NCBI GenBank assembly: GCA_023419375.1
Contig: JAEZYD010000063.1
Location: forward strand, 1-13,840
DNA length: 13,840 bases
Source: Pseudomonadota bacterium
Lineage (GTDB): Bacteria; Desulfobacterota; Desulfovibrionia; Desulfovibrionales; Desulfovibrionaceae
Reading direction: 5' to 3'
The translations under genes and the position numbers were made by a program. This document shows, piece after piece, positions 1-7,148 of this stretch (its first letter is position 1; each line of letters starts with the position of its first letter). Below the pieces are notes generated by a model that saw only the letters and a program-made list of their open reading frames with translations, was not told where the DNA came from and did no database searches.

Positions 1-707
1 CGATCCCGTCGTGGCGTCTCATCATCGGCCCGTCCATGGGTGGCATGCGCGCCATTGAATGGGCGGCCACCTACCCCGACAGGGTCCGCGCGATTGGCGC
101 GATCGGCACCACCGCCGTCACCACCGCAGAGCAGATCGCGTGGGCAGCACCACAAATGGCGGCGATTGAGAACGACCCGGCGTTCAACGGCGGCGACTAC
201 TACGACGCCGTTGACGGCGAGGGCCCGCACCGCGGCCTCGGGATCGCGCGCATGATCGCCCACACCACATACCGCTCAGAGGCGGAGCTCGACGAGCGCT
301 TCAGTAACGCCGCGCAAGACGGCGAGAACCCGCTCCTGCCCACCGGCCGATACGCGGTGCGGTCATACCTTGAGCATCACGGCGACAAGCTGGCGCGACG
401 CTTTGACGCGAATACGTACTTGCGGATCGTTCACTCCATCAACACCCACGACGTGGGGCGCGGGCGCGGCGGGGCAGTGCAGGCGTTGTCGCGCTACGAG
501 GGTGACGCTCTTATCGTCGCAGTCGATTCCGACCGGCTCTACCCAGTGGTCAACGCGGAGCGCCTCGCCGAGGCGTTGCCCCAAGCTGGCGGCGTTCACC
601 TCATCAACTCACCCGTGGGTCACGACGGCATCCTCGTCGAATCCGGCGCGCTCAACAGTGCGGTGGCGGCGTTCTTGGAGCGTACCGAGGACGCCGTGCG
701 GGCCTGA
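1..707 (+). CDS. metX: Homoserine O-acetyltransferase (MetX family), 3' part, 5' end outside window
   Basis: This alpha/beta-hydrolase acyltransferase moves an acetyl (or succinyl) group from CoA to homoserine in cytoplasmic methionine biosynthesis. The reading frame is open from base 3 and stops at TGA 705-707, so about 234 C-terminal residues are visible. The nucleophile elbow reads GPSMGGM, with the catalytic Ser codon at 33-35. The Asp of the triad is in SDRLYP (codon 531-533) and the His is in SPVGHDG (codon 621-623). Family hallmarks between them include RMIAHTTYRSEAELDERF, a YLEHHGDKL segment followed by RFDANTYL, and the DVGRGRGG stretch. The start is upstream of the window; the first ATG visible (36) is internal because it follows the catalytic serine. 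The gene faces the polysaccharide block tail to tail and is unrelated to it in function. Acetyl versus succinyl specificity cannot be settled from this part. Confidence 0.92.
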   Translation, partial: IPSWRLIIGPSMGGMRAIEWAATYPDRVRAIGAIGTTAVTTAEQIAWAAPQMAAIENDPAFNGGDYYDAVDGEGPHRGLGIARMIAHTTYRSEAELDERFSNAAQDGENPLLPTGRYAVRSYLEHHGDKLARRFDANTYLRIVHSINTHDVGRGRGGAVQALSRYEGDALIVAVDSDRLYPVVNAERLAEALPQAGGVHLINSPVGHDGILVESGALNSAVAAFLERTEDAVRA

Positions 708-710
708 GGG

Positions 711-2585
711 CTATGGGAGCGCCACCGTGCTGCAGTCCAGGGGCATGGACGAGCGGCTGACGCCCGACAGCGTGGGAGTGACGTCCACTTCAAGTTCACG
801 CTCGCCCAGTGAGGGCGCGAGCACGTCAACGCTCAGTGTGCTCGTGGCGCCGGGCTTTACTCGCACCCACAGGACCTGGACGGGGTGCCCCTCGTCCGTC
901 TGCCCGGTAGGCGCCACAGACTCGCCGTTGACCTGGGCCCCCAGGAGCGTCGCACCTTCGGGGAGATAGACAAAGACGGCAAAGCGCTGTTCCGCTTTGT
1001 CGAGGCCGATTCTGCGATAGTCGCCCCCGGTGATGGATGGACTGAGGCTCGGCACCTGTGATGTTGGCACGGTGTTGGTGAGAGACATCGTGGCGCGGTA
1101 GACCTGGCGGTCGCCTGCAGCGCACGCGGCCGACGCTGTAGTGACCGAGGCGTTGAGGTAGTAGTCGAGTTTGGAGCCCACCTGGTCATTGAGGTAGAGC
1201 CCTACGACGTCGGTGTCATCCGTGCCCGCAGGCACACCGGAGGCGCCGAACGTGGTCGAGCTGAGCGCGGCGCGTTCATCCTGCTCATCGAGCCAGACGG
1301 TAAAGCTCCCGTTCGAGGCGGCGCTGCGCAGCGAGCGGACAAGCGTCAGAGGGTCAAACTCGCCAGAACTCAGGCGGCCGAATGTCTGCTCTACGGTCTC
1401 CGCATAGACGCGGTTCTGGGCAAGGTTGTCGGCGAGCAAGTCACCGGTGTTGTAACGCAGGTACACCTCGTTGAAGAGCAGCGGCACCACGTTCTCGGAG
1501 GAGACCTCGTCCCCGGTGGACAGTGTGACGGGCCCGGTCGCAGCCATCAGGCCGCTCAGAGCGGGGCCATCCATCGAGATCACCCCGTCCACCTTGTCGC
1601 CGTACTTGCTCTCCCACTCCGCCTGCACAATGCGCGCGGCCGTGTCACCACTCGGCCGCATCGTGGCATCAGCGATGAAGTAGCCGTCTGATCGCGAGTA
1701 AAGGTCCTCAAAGCCAGCCGGGAGTGGCACCACGGGCTCCTCGCGGAAGGGGAACTCCTCAAGGCCTGCAGGAACGGTGCGAACAAGCTGGATCTCGCCG
1801 TCGTCCACCGATATCTCGGAAAACGAAAGCGCCGTGCCGCCCAACGACCTCAACTCAGCGTTGTTCTGAAACATCACCACATATCGCCTGGCGCCGCCAT
1901 CGCCCAGGATGGCGGGCATATATGCGGCGACGGGGGCGGCCTCGTCCAGCCGCTCGGTTGCCTCATCGAAGGCCTCAGTGAGGCGCCCCTTAGCGTCTTG
2001 CAGCGGTGCCACCGTTCCGGTGGTGCTCACGCGATCCAGGCGGTCGCTCAGGCGGGCCATCTCCGCCGCAAATGGCGGTACCTCCTCGGCTGCGCGCCGG
2101 AAGGGCTCAAGTGGCACGTGACCGCCTTGAGGAGCGAGGCCCTCCCGTGTGAACATCGGCGCAAGTGCGACACTCGGTGCCGCGGCGTCAAGCGCGTCGT
2201 CCACTACCTCGGTCATGCCCCGAAGCGCGCGCAAGTTAGGGCCAAATCGCGGCAGATGCTCGGCGGCCCGCCACGCGGGCCCTGAGGCGTAGGTTCTCGC
2301 ACGTTGCGTGTGCTCCCTCACCTGCTCAAACGTCTCGGTGAGCGCTCCGTAGTCCCCGTCCTCCAGTTGCTGCTGCGCCACGTCAACCAAGCCCTGCGCC
2401 TGCTCCAGTTCGCCCTTAGCGAGCCAACCGCGCAAACCGACAGACGCAAGGGCAAGCACCGCGAGGATGAGCACCGTAATGAGGAGCTTGGACCAGGCAA
2501 TTCGCACACGGGCACGCCGGGTCGGTTCCAAACCATTCGTCGTTTCGCAGGTGAGGATCGAGTCCCATGCGTTGTCTCTTGACAT
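711..2585 (-). CDS. DUF4012 family membrane-anchored extracytoplasmic protein
   Basis: This is a 624-residue protein of the DUF4012 family, common in actinobacterial polysaccharide loci and without a settled function. A short basic cytoplasmic N-terminus (RRARVRIAWSK) precedes one membrane helix at about residues 31-51. A helical, charged region with coiled-coil character (about 55-220) follows. The core domain shows the family signatures QNNAELRSLGG (240-250) and DGVISMDGPALSGLM (333-347) followed by TGPV (350-353). The C-terminal third looks beta-rich. The topology puts nearly the whole protein outside the membrane. The ATG is preceded by GAAGGGG at 2590-2596, four bases away. It is the last gene of the minus-strand block, separated from the GT2 gene by 242 bases, so it may have its own promoter. 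Its place next to a Wzx/Wzy cluster suggests a role in polymer assembly or wall attachment, but that is inference. Confidence 0.85.
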   Translation of the reverse strand: MSRDNAWDSILTCETTNGLEPTRRARVRIAWSKLLITVLILAVLALASVGLRGWLAKGELEQAQGLVDVAQQQLEDGDYGALTETFEQVREHTQRARTYASGPAWRAAEHLPRFGPNLRALRGMTEVVDDALDAAAPSVALAPMFTREGLAPQGGHVPLEPFRRAAEEVPPFAAEMARLSDRLDRVSTTGTVAPLQDAKGRLTEAFDEATERLDEAAPVAAYMPAILGDGGARRYVVMFQNNAELRSLGGTALSFSEISVDDGEIQLVRTVPAGLEEFPFREEPVVPLPAGFEDLYSRSDGYFIADATMRPSGDTAARIVQAEWESKYGDKVDGVISMDGPALSGLMAATGPVTLSTGDEVSSENVVPLLFNEVYLRYNTGDLLADNLAQNRVYAETVEQTFGRLSSGEFDPLTLVRSLRSAASNGSFTVWLDEQDERAALSSTTFGASGVPAGTDDTDVVGLYLNDQVGSKLDYYLNASVTTASAACAAGDRQVYRATMSLTNTVPTSQVPSLSPSITGGDYRRIGLDKAEQRFAVFVYLPEGATLLGAQVNGESVAPTGQTDEGHPVQVLWVRVKPGATSTLSVDVLAPSLGERELEVDVTPTLSGVSRSSMPLDCSTVALP

Positions 2586-2741
2586 GCCGCCCCTTCACCG
2601 GTCGTGATCCCTGAGCTCACCGCTCCCGTGCCGATTGGACGAGGGGTTGCTGGCACGTATTCCGAGATGTCTCTGAGACCTTCCCGCTCGAAGCTGAGTC
2701 GAACGACCTCCCAGGCTAACGCCCCAGTGTGCCTGACCGCG

Positions 2742-2759
2742 GTCACCAAGCCGGGTGAC
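2742..2759. repeat. Short inverted repeat in the 242-base gap before the DUF4012 gene
   Basis: GTCACC at 2742-2747 and GGTGAC at 2754-2759 form a perfect 6-base-pair inverted repeat with a 6-base spacer. A further GTCACC occurs at 2783-2788 and could pair with the 2754 copy instead. A second tight palindrome, GTCTC-T-GAGAC, lies at 2669-2679. No T-run follows on either strand, so an intrinsic terminator is not supported. The sites could be operators or weak RNA structure between the GT2 and DUF4012 genes. The rest of 2586-2827 shows no gene and no convincing promoter. Confidence 0.25.
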
Positions 2760-2827
2760 GCTCGCGACGGCTGTGGCCAAGTGTCACCGCCAGCGTAAAG
2801 GGCAACACTGCCGCGACGACACGGGCG

Positions 2828-3703
2828 CTAGGTGTCGATACCAGGCAAGGTTGTCATTGAAATCTTGCGTATCACCTCAGCGTGCCTCGCGGCGTCATCC
2901 GCTGTGAGGGCCAGGGATCGCAAACCAACGAGGCGATCTGCGATACGCATCCGGCTCGCCACGGAAAAACTCCACTGTTTGAAAATCGATTCAACGAGCC
3001 TGACCGTCGTCCCCGCAGCACCCAACTGCGACCATCCATGCTTGTTCAGCACCGCGCGTGTGCCCGCCATGCTGGCGGCGTACTTGCGCGCCGACACAGT
3101 ACCCGCCTCGCGAAGGTAGAGAAGCGGCTCGGAGCAAATCTCGACATGCGCCGAGTCTCGGGTCCGCACCCACAGTTCCTGGTCCTGACATCGCCTCAAT
3201 TTGTCATCGTACGGATTCTGTAGATACCAGTCCTTTCGGCCTAACAGCGTCGGGTGAATGTAGGGAGAGTTCCGGAAATACCTTGATCGAGAGGGTGACC
3301 GCTCCGACACTCGCACTCCTCGCGGCACGGATCGCACGTCGATGGACACGGCGTCCGAGAATACGAGATCCGCCCCCGAGGCGCGCAGAAGTGAGACCTC
3401 GGTCTCCAAACGATGCGGCGCCATGATGTCGTCGGCATCCATGCGTGCCAGCAACGGAGCGGATGCCAACTGAGAAATCTGGTTCAGTCGACTGGCAAGG
3501 CCGCGATTCTCACCGTCGACGACAAGCCGAACACGCGGATCCTCGATACGAGAAAGGAGCTCGACCGAGCCATCGGTGGAACCATCATCGACGAGGATGA
3601 GTTCCCAATCATCTATGGTCTGAGCGAACACAGACTGAACGGATGCGAGCACGGTCTTTGCGCTATTGAAGAACGGCAGCCCCACGGTGATCTGAGCGGT
3701 CAT
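2828..3703 (-). CDS. Family 2 glycosyltransferase (GT-A fold)
   Basis: This 291-residue cytoplasmic or membrane-associated inverting glycosyltransferase probably adds one sugar to the lipid-linked repeat unit. The N-terminal nucleotide-binding half has the classic GT2 pattern: the ITVGLPFFN strand (5-13), the LVDDGSTDGS loop (38-47) that holds the uridine, ENRGLA (65-70), and the metal-binding ARMDADD (86-92, DxD at D89/D91). QDQELWVR (173-180) supplies the likely ED-type catalytic base. The C-terminal part (about 205-291) is helical and basic with no clear membrane span. The start ATG overlaps the upstream GT4 stop as ATGA (3700-3703), with GGGGAGAGG at 3708-3716 as ribosome site, so translation is probably coupled. 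Donor and acceptor sugars cannot be read from the sequence. Confidence 0.9.
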   Translation of the reverse strand: MTAQITVGLPFFNSAKTVLASVQSVFAQTIDDWELILVDDGSTDGSVELLSRIEDPRVRLVVDGENRGLASRLNQISQLASAPLLARMDADDIMAPHRLETEVSLLRASGADLVFSDAVSIDVRSVPRGVRVSERSPSRSRYFRNSPYIHPTLLGRKDWYLQNPYDDKLRRCQDQELWVRTRDSAHVEICSEPLLYLREAGTVSARKYAASMAGTRAVLNKHGWSQLGAAGTTVRLVESIFKQWSFSVASRMRIADRLVGLRSLALTADDAARHAEVIRKISMTTLPGIDT

Positions 3704-4830
3704 CGGTCCTCTCCCCGGTCACTCCACATACGCCCCAGCCGCTCAAGAGTTGTTTGAAGAGAGTATTCCGAGCTTCGCATCGCTTGCAGAGCGGCCTCCC
3801 GGTCTTCACGGCTTCGCACGCGCGCCGATGCCTCTAGTGCTGCCTGTGCCCATTCGTTGGCGCCGGCGGCGACATCGCATCGCGTGACAAGCGACGGCAC
3901 CACAACTCCGCTCGCACTAAGGTGAGCCGACATAAGTACGGGACATCCACTCGCTTGTGCCTCGAGGAGCACAATTGATACGCCCTCGTACAACGACGGA
4001 AGGACCACGAGATCTACTTCTGCGAGGACCGACAGGATGTCTGAGCGCGTGCCGAGGAAACGCACGCGATGGCGCAGGTTCGCTGCGTCAACCTTGCGCT
4101 CGATCGCGGGACGGAGCGGTCCGTCGCCGATTAGCAACAGCCGAAAGTCGGGCCCGGCGCTGTCCCATACTCGTGCGACGTCGACGAGAAGTTCGTGATT
4201 CTTCACCTCAACGAAGCGGCCGACGTGGCATATCAGCCGCGTATCACTTGGTACGCCTAGTTCCTCACGGAGGTTGGCGCGAGCGACGGGCAGTTGCGAG
4301 AGGTCGATTCCCGTCGGTAGGACCTGGTACTTCCCTGAAGGACTGGGCGCGCGGCGAAAGAGCGACTCACATGCCTCCGGACTCGAGGCGAGCCCTCGCG
4401 TAGCGAAGATCCGCGCAAGCGCCGACGATGCCCGAAGGTAGACGCGCCTGATCAACCCCGACTGACGTTGAACCGAGCGACTGTCCGAGTGACTGTGGGC
4501 GATACGAACCGGCGTCCGGGCCCACCATCCCGCGGCAAGCGCGATTCCAGAGAAGTGCCCCACATGCGCATGAACCGCGTCAAATCGAGGTAGCGATCGC
4601 AATACTCGCCGGAGTGTCAAGACGTAAGAAACTGCGTTGCCTCTCAACGGAACCACCACTACTCGATGGCCGAGTTGCCGGATCTCCTGGTCGTAAGCGG
4701 ACTCTTCGAAGGAGTGCTTGACGAACGTGAACTCAGTCAACGTAGGGTCGGTCACTCGCGCCAAATTCATCAGCCAGGTCTCGACGCCAGCGCGGTTCAT
4801 CGCGCCAACGATGTGCATTACCCGCAACAC
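3700..4830 (-). CDS. Family 4 glycosyltransferase (GT-B fold)
   Basis: This is a 376-residue retaining glycosyltransferase of the GT4 type, resembling EpsF-like exopolysaccharide enzymes. The N-terminal acceptor domain opens with MHIVGAMNRAGVETWLMNL (5-23), which has the glycine-rich loop seen in this subgroup, followed by AVHAHVGHFSG (85-95) and AHSHSDSR (111-118). The C-terminal donor domain has ICHVGRFVEVKNHELLVD (200-217), LLIGDGPLR (232-240) and the EX7E motif between E282 and E290 in YEGVSIVLLEAQASG. The start is GTG at 4828-4830, supported by GGGGGAG at 4837-4843 six bases upstream. The flippase gene ends 16 bases before it and the GT2 gene overlaps its stop by 4 bases. Its probable task is adding a sugar to the growing repeat unit; specificity is unknown. 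Confidence 0.88.
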   Translation of the reverse strand: MLRVMHIVGAMNRAGVETWLMNLARVTDPTLTEFTFVKHSFEESAYDQEIRQLGHRVVVVPLRGNAVSYVLTLRRVLRSLPRFDAVHAHVGHFSGIALAAGWWARTPVRIAHSHSDSRSVQRQSGLIRRVYLRASSALARIFATRGLASSPEACESLFRRAPSPSGKYQVLPTGIDLSQLPVARANLREELGVPSDTRLICHVGRFVEVKNHELLVDVARVWDSAGPDFRLLLIGDGPLRPAIERKVDAANLRHRVRFLGTRSDILSVLAEVDLVVLPSLYEGVSIVLLEAQASGCPVLMSAHLSASGVVVPSLVTRCDVAAGANEWAQAALEASARVRSREDREAALQAMRSSEYSLQTTLERLGRMWSDRGEDR

Positions 4831-4836
4831 TTATCG

Positions 4837-4843
4837 CTCCCCC
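4837..4843 (-). promoter_or_regulatory. Ribosome binding site for the GTG-started GT4 gene
   Basis: GGGGGAG (minus strand) lies six bases before the GTG at 4830, in the 16-base gap after the flippase stop. It supports GTG as the start codon. Confidence 0.6.
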
Positions 4844-4846
4844 GCA

Positions 4847-6088
4847 TCACTCTCGCCTCAACGCCATAGCGACCAGGGTTCCACACCCCACCGCCTGCGC
4901 GAGCCCCATCACGCCCGTCACGAAAGCGGCACCCTCAAGCCCGTATGCAGGAATGAGTTGCCAGGCACCAATCGCTCCGAGCATGAGGACAACGGCGAAC
5001 ACGGGAAGCTGCTGCTTGAAGCGACGAACGGCAGTCGCGGCCACTGCCAAAATACTCGCGGGGAAGGCGAATACTGCTGCGATCGCCAGAAAGGCGAGGA
5101 TGCTCGCCCTATCGGCAAACTCAGGCCCGTACACCCAGCGCAAGAGCGGCGCGCCCCACAGGACACTCGCAATTGTTCCGACAACAGCGGACCCTGCTGC
5201 CAGGAGGATGAGTGTCCTCAACAGGCGAAGGAATGCGGCCCGTTGCCCGCTCGCGAACAGCTTCGCTAGTCGAGGGCTCGCGGCTTGTCCAACCGCCGAC
5301 ATGAAGTTCGTACCGACCAGGACGATGTAGGAAATGCCCCCGAAGATGCCGAGCTCGTACTCTCCCAACGTCCACTGCACTGCGTAACGCGGTACGTTGG
5401 CCGCTAACCCCGCGAGGACCATCACTGCGCCAAGCGGAGCTGCGATCCTGATCAACGACCACACGGCGCGTGGTTGGCCGCCCGGGTCTTCACGATCCGT
5501 TCGCCTCGCTCGGAGCGACACCGGAATCGCCCACGCGGCCAGAGTCAAGGCTGAGGCGCATGCGTATCCCATGGTCGCCAGCGGAAGGCTGTTTGTCACA
5601 GCGAGGACTACCCCAAAGAGGGCAACCGATGCGCTGCCGTTGATGAACTGGCCGACAGCAATGACGCGCATATTCTCGCGCCGCTGATGATACCCAAAGA
5701 GAACATCCGAGCCGGAGTCAAACGCCTTCGCGAGGATGAAGGCGCTCAAGACAGCAAGCGGCTGGCCGCTCATCCCCCACGCCGCAGCCGCCAGCGGGGT
5801 GAGAACGAGCATCCCAAGCGTGGGCCACAAGCGACCGCGCACATAGTCCCCAAACCGGTACTCGTAGCGAGCATCGGTCGCGAGGACTGCCCTTAACTGC
5901 AGTTGTGACAGGGCCAGTACGGGCGCGGTGACGGCTGCGGCGAGTGTGAAGTGCCCGAGTGCCGTCGCGCCCGCAAGCTTCGCGGTGATCGAGATAATCA
6001 GCCACTGCGACAGAGCAAAGACGAGGTTACCGCTCGCGGTCCATCCAACGGACCTCGATATCGCCGGAACCCTTTCGTCCACGCTCAC
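4847..6088 (-). CDS. wzx: Wzx-type oligosaccharide flippase (MOP superfamily)
   Basis: This 413-residue polytopic membrane protein probably flips the undecaprenyl-linked repeat unit across the membrane. Roughly twelve hydrophobic segments run from about residue 14 to 410, including 23-39, 46-64, 88-105, 112-125, 143-164, 170-191, 213-232, 248-266, 289-312, 330-353, 361-380 and 383-408. Family features are the early SVGWTASGNLVFALSQ helix and the mid-protein VPRYAVQWTLGEYELGIFGG segment. I chose the GTG at 6086-6088 because it overlaps the upstream TGA as GTGA and has GGAG about ten bases ahead. A longer frame from ATG 6157 would lie 73 bases inside the epimerase gene and adds an uncharacteristic Arg/Pro-rich tail. 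A second GTG two codons later (6082) is also possible. It is placed with its polymerase and glycosyltransferases, as in Wzx/Wzy loci. Confidence 0.88.
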   Translation of the reverse strand: MSVDERVPAISRSVGWTASGNLVFALSQWLIISITAKLAGATALGHFTLAAAVTAPVLALSQLQLRAVLATDARYEYRFGDYVRGRLWPTLGMLVLTPLAAAAWGMSGQPLAVLSAFILAKAFDSGSDVLFGYHQRRENMRVIAVGQFINGSASVALFGVVLAVTNSLPLATMGYACASALTLAAWAIPVSLRARRTDREDPGGQPRAVWSLIRIAAPLGAVMVLAGLAANVPRYAVQWTLGEYELGIFGGISYIVLVGTNFMSAVGQAASPRLAKLFASGQRAAFLRLLRTLILLAAGSAVVGTIASVLWGAPLLRWVYGPEFADRASILAFLAIAAVFAFPASILAVAATAVRRFKQQLPVFAVVLMLGAIGAWQLIPAYGLEGAAFVTGVMGLAQAVGCGTLVAMALRRE

Positions 6089-7083
6089 GTCGGTGGGACT
6101 CCGTGGTAACCGCGGTACCAGGTTACGAAGCGTTCCAACCCCTGCTCGAGTGTCCACTCGGGTGCGAATCCAGTGAGCTCACGGAGGTTCACTACGTCAG
6201 CGTATGTCTCCGGAACGTCCCCCGGCTGAGCCTCCACCAACTTGAGGATCGCAGACCGGCCCAGAAGTTCCTCGAGAATGTTGACGAAACGGAGCAACGG
6301 GACAGGCCTGTTATTGCCGATGTTGAGAATACGATATGGCGCACCGGTCGAACTGGTGCTCCCCAGAGGCGGCAGGGGGATCACGGCCTCCAGCGCGCGA
6401 ACCACGTCGTCGATATAGGTGAAATCTCGCTTCTGGTTCCCATGATTGAAGAGACGAATTTCGCGGCCTTCAGCAATGGCACTTGTGAAAGAATAGTAGG
6501 CCATATCGGGACGACCCCAAGCACCGTAGACGGTGAAGAAGCGTACGCCTGTGCTTGGGATGCCGAAGAGGTGCGAGTAGGAGTGAGCCATGAGCTCGTT
6601 CGACTTCTTCGTCGCCGCGTACAGGCTCACAGGGGCATCCACTTTGTCGCGCTCGGAGAACGGGACATGGTCCTGATTCCCATACACCGAACTCGAAGAA
6701 GCATAGATGAAGTGCTTCACTGGGTGGTGCCGTAGTGACTCCAGCACATGAAAGAACCCCACCAAGTTAGCTGAGACATACTCCTGGGGCGCGTGGAGCG
6801 AGTGTCGAACGCCAGCCTGGGCGGCCAAGTGCACGAAGTAGTCTGGCGCGAACTCCTTCACGTGGTGCTCTAGAACGCCAGGAACGGCGATGTCTGCCTC
6901 GACCATTATGAGATTTCCAGCCGACGGGAGCCCCTGAATGCGTGCGAGCCGGTCTCGCTTCAAGCCCGTGTCGTAATAACTGTTGACACTGTCGATGCCC
7001 AGGACCTCGTGTCCCTGTTCGATAAGGCGTGTCGCAAGATGACTCCCTATGAAACCCGCCACTCCCGTGACTACAAACCTCAA
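6085..7083 (-). CDS. NAD-dependent epimerase, probable UDP-glucuronate 4-epimerase
   Basis: This 332-residue extended short-chain dehydrogenase probably converts UDP-glucuronate to UDP-galacturonate through a 4-keto intermediate. Visible features are the NAD loop TGVAGFIGSH (6-15), the early GIDSVNSYYD (29-38) characteristic of UDP-uronate epimerases, HLAAQAGVRHS (85-95), the catalytic region ASSSSVYG (128-135) with YxxxK at Y155/K159, VYGAWGRPDMA (185-195; family members usually have Pro where Ala188 stands), and KRDFTYIDDVV (218-228). Length fits the family. The start is TTG at 7081-7083, needed to keep the first strand MRFVVTG and backed by AGGAGG at 7089-7094. The stop overlaps the flippase start (GTGA). 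UDP-glucose dehydrogenase, which supplies the substrate, is not in the window. The related UDP-GlcNAc(A) epimerases cannot be fully excluded, but the YYD and GRPDMA motifs favour the glucuronate enzyme. Confidence 0.87.
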   Translation of the reverse strand: MRFVVTGVAGFIGSHLATRLIEQGHEVLGIDSVNSYYDTGLKRDRLARIQGLPSAGNLIMVEADIAVPGVLEHHVKEFAPDYFVHLAAQAGVRHSLHAPQEYVSANLVGFFHVLESLRHHPVKHFIYASSSSVYGNQDHVPFSERDKVDAPVSLYAATKKSNELMAHSYSHLFGIPSTGVRFFTVYGAWGRPDMAYYSFTSAIAEGREIRLFNHGNQKRDFTYIDDVVRALEAVIPLPPLGSTSSTGAPYRILNIGNNRPVPLLRFVNILEELLGRSAILKLVEAQPGDVPETYADVVNLRELTGFAPEWTLEQGLERFVTWYRGYHGVPPT

Positions 7084-7088
7084 CAGGC

Positions 7089-7094
7089 CCTCCT
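7089..7094 (-). promoter_or_regulatory. Strong Shine-Dalgarno site that fixes a TTG start
   Basis: A perfect AGGAGG on the minus strand stands five bases before TTG 7083. It lies in the 65-base gap after the polymerase gene and is the main reason for calling TTG as the epimerase start. Confidence 0.75.
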
Positions 7095-7148
7095 CTCAAG
7101 ACTCACGGCGCTCAACTCCGACTCCACTATGCTCCCAGCAAGCGATCG

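Noticed and set aside
370..969. Plus-strand open frame of 199 codons across the metX 3' end
   Set aside because: It overlaps metX in another frame and the DUF4012 3' end in antisense. The product is Ser/Thr/Arg-rich without motifs.
4718..5269. Plus-strand open frame of 183 codons across the GT4/flippase junction
   Set aside because: Antisense to two well-supported genes, with a composition of an unconstrained frame (rich in Arg, Gly, Glu, His and Cys) and no recognisable domain.
6089..6157. N-terminal extension of the flippase to ATG 6157
   Set aside because: It overlaps the epimerase coding region by 73 bases, and the GTGA junction gives a better start.
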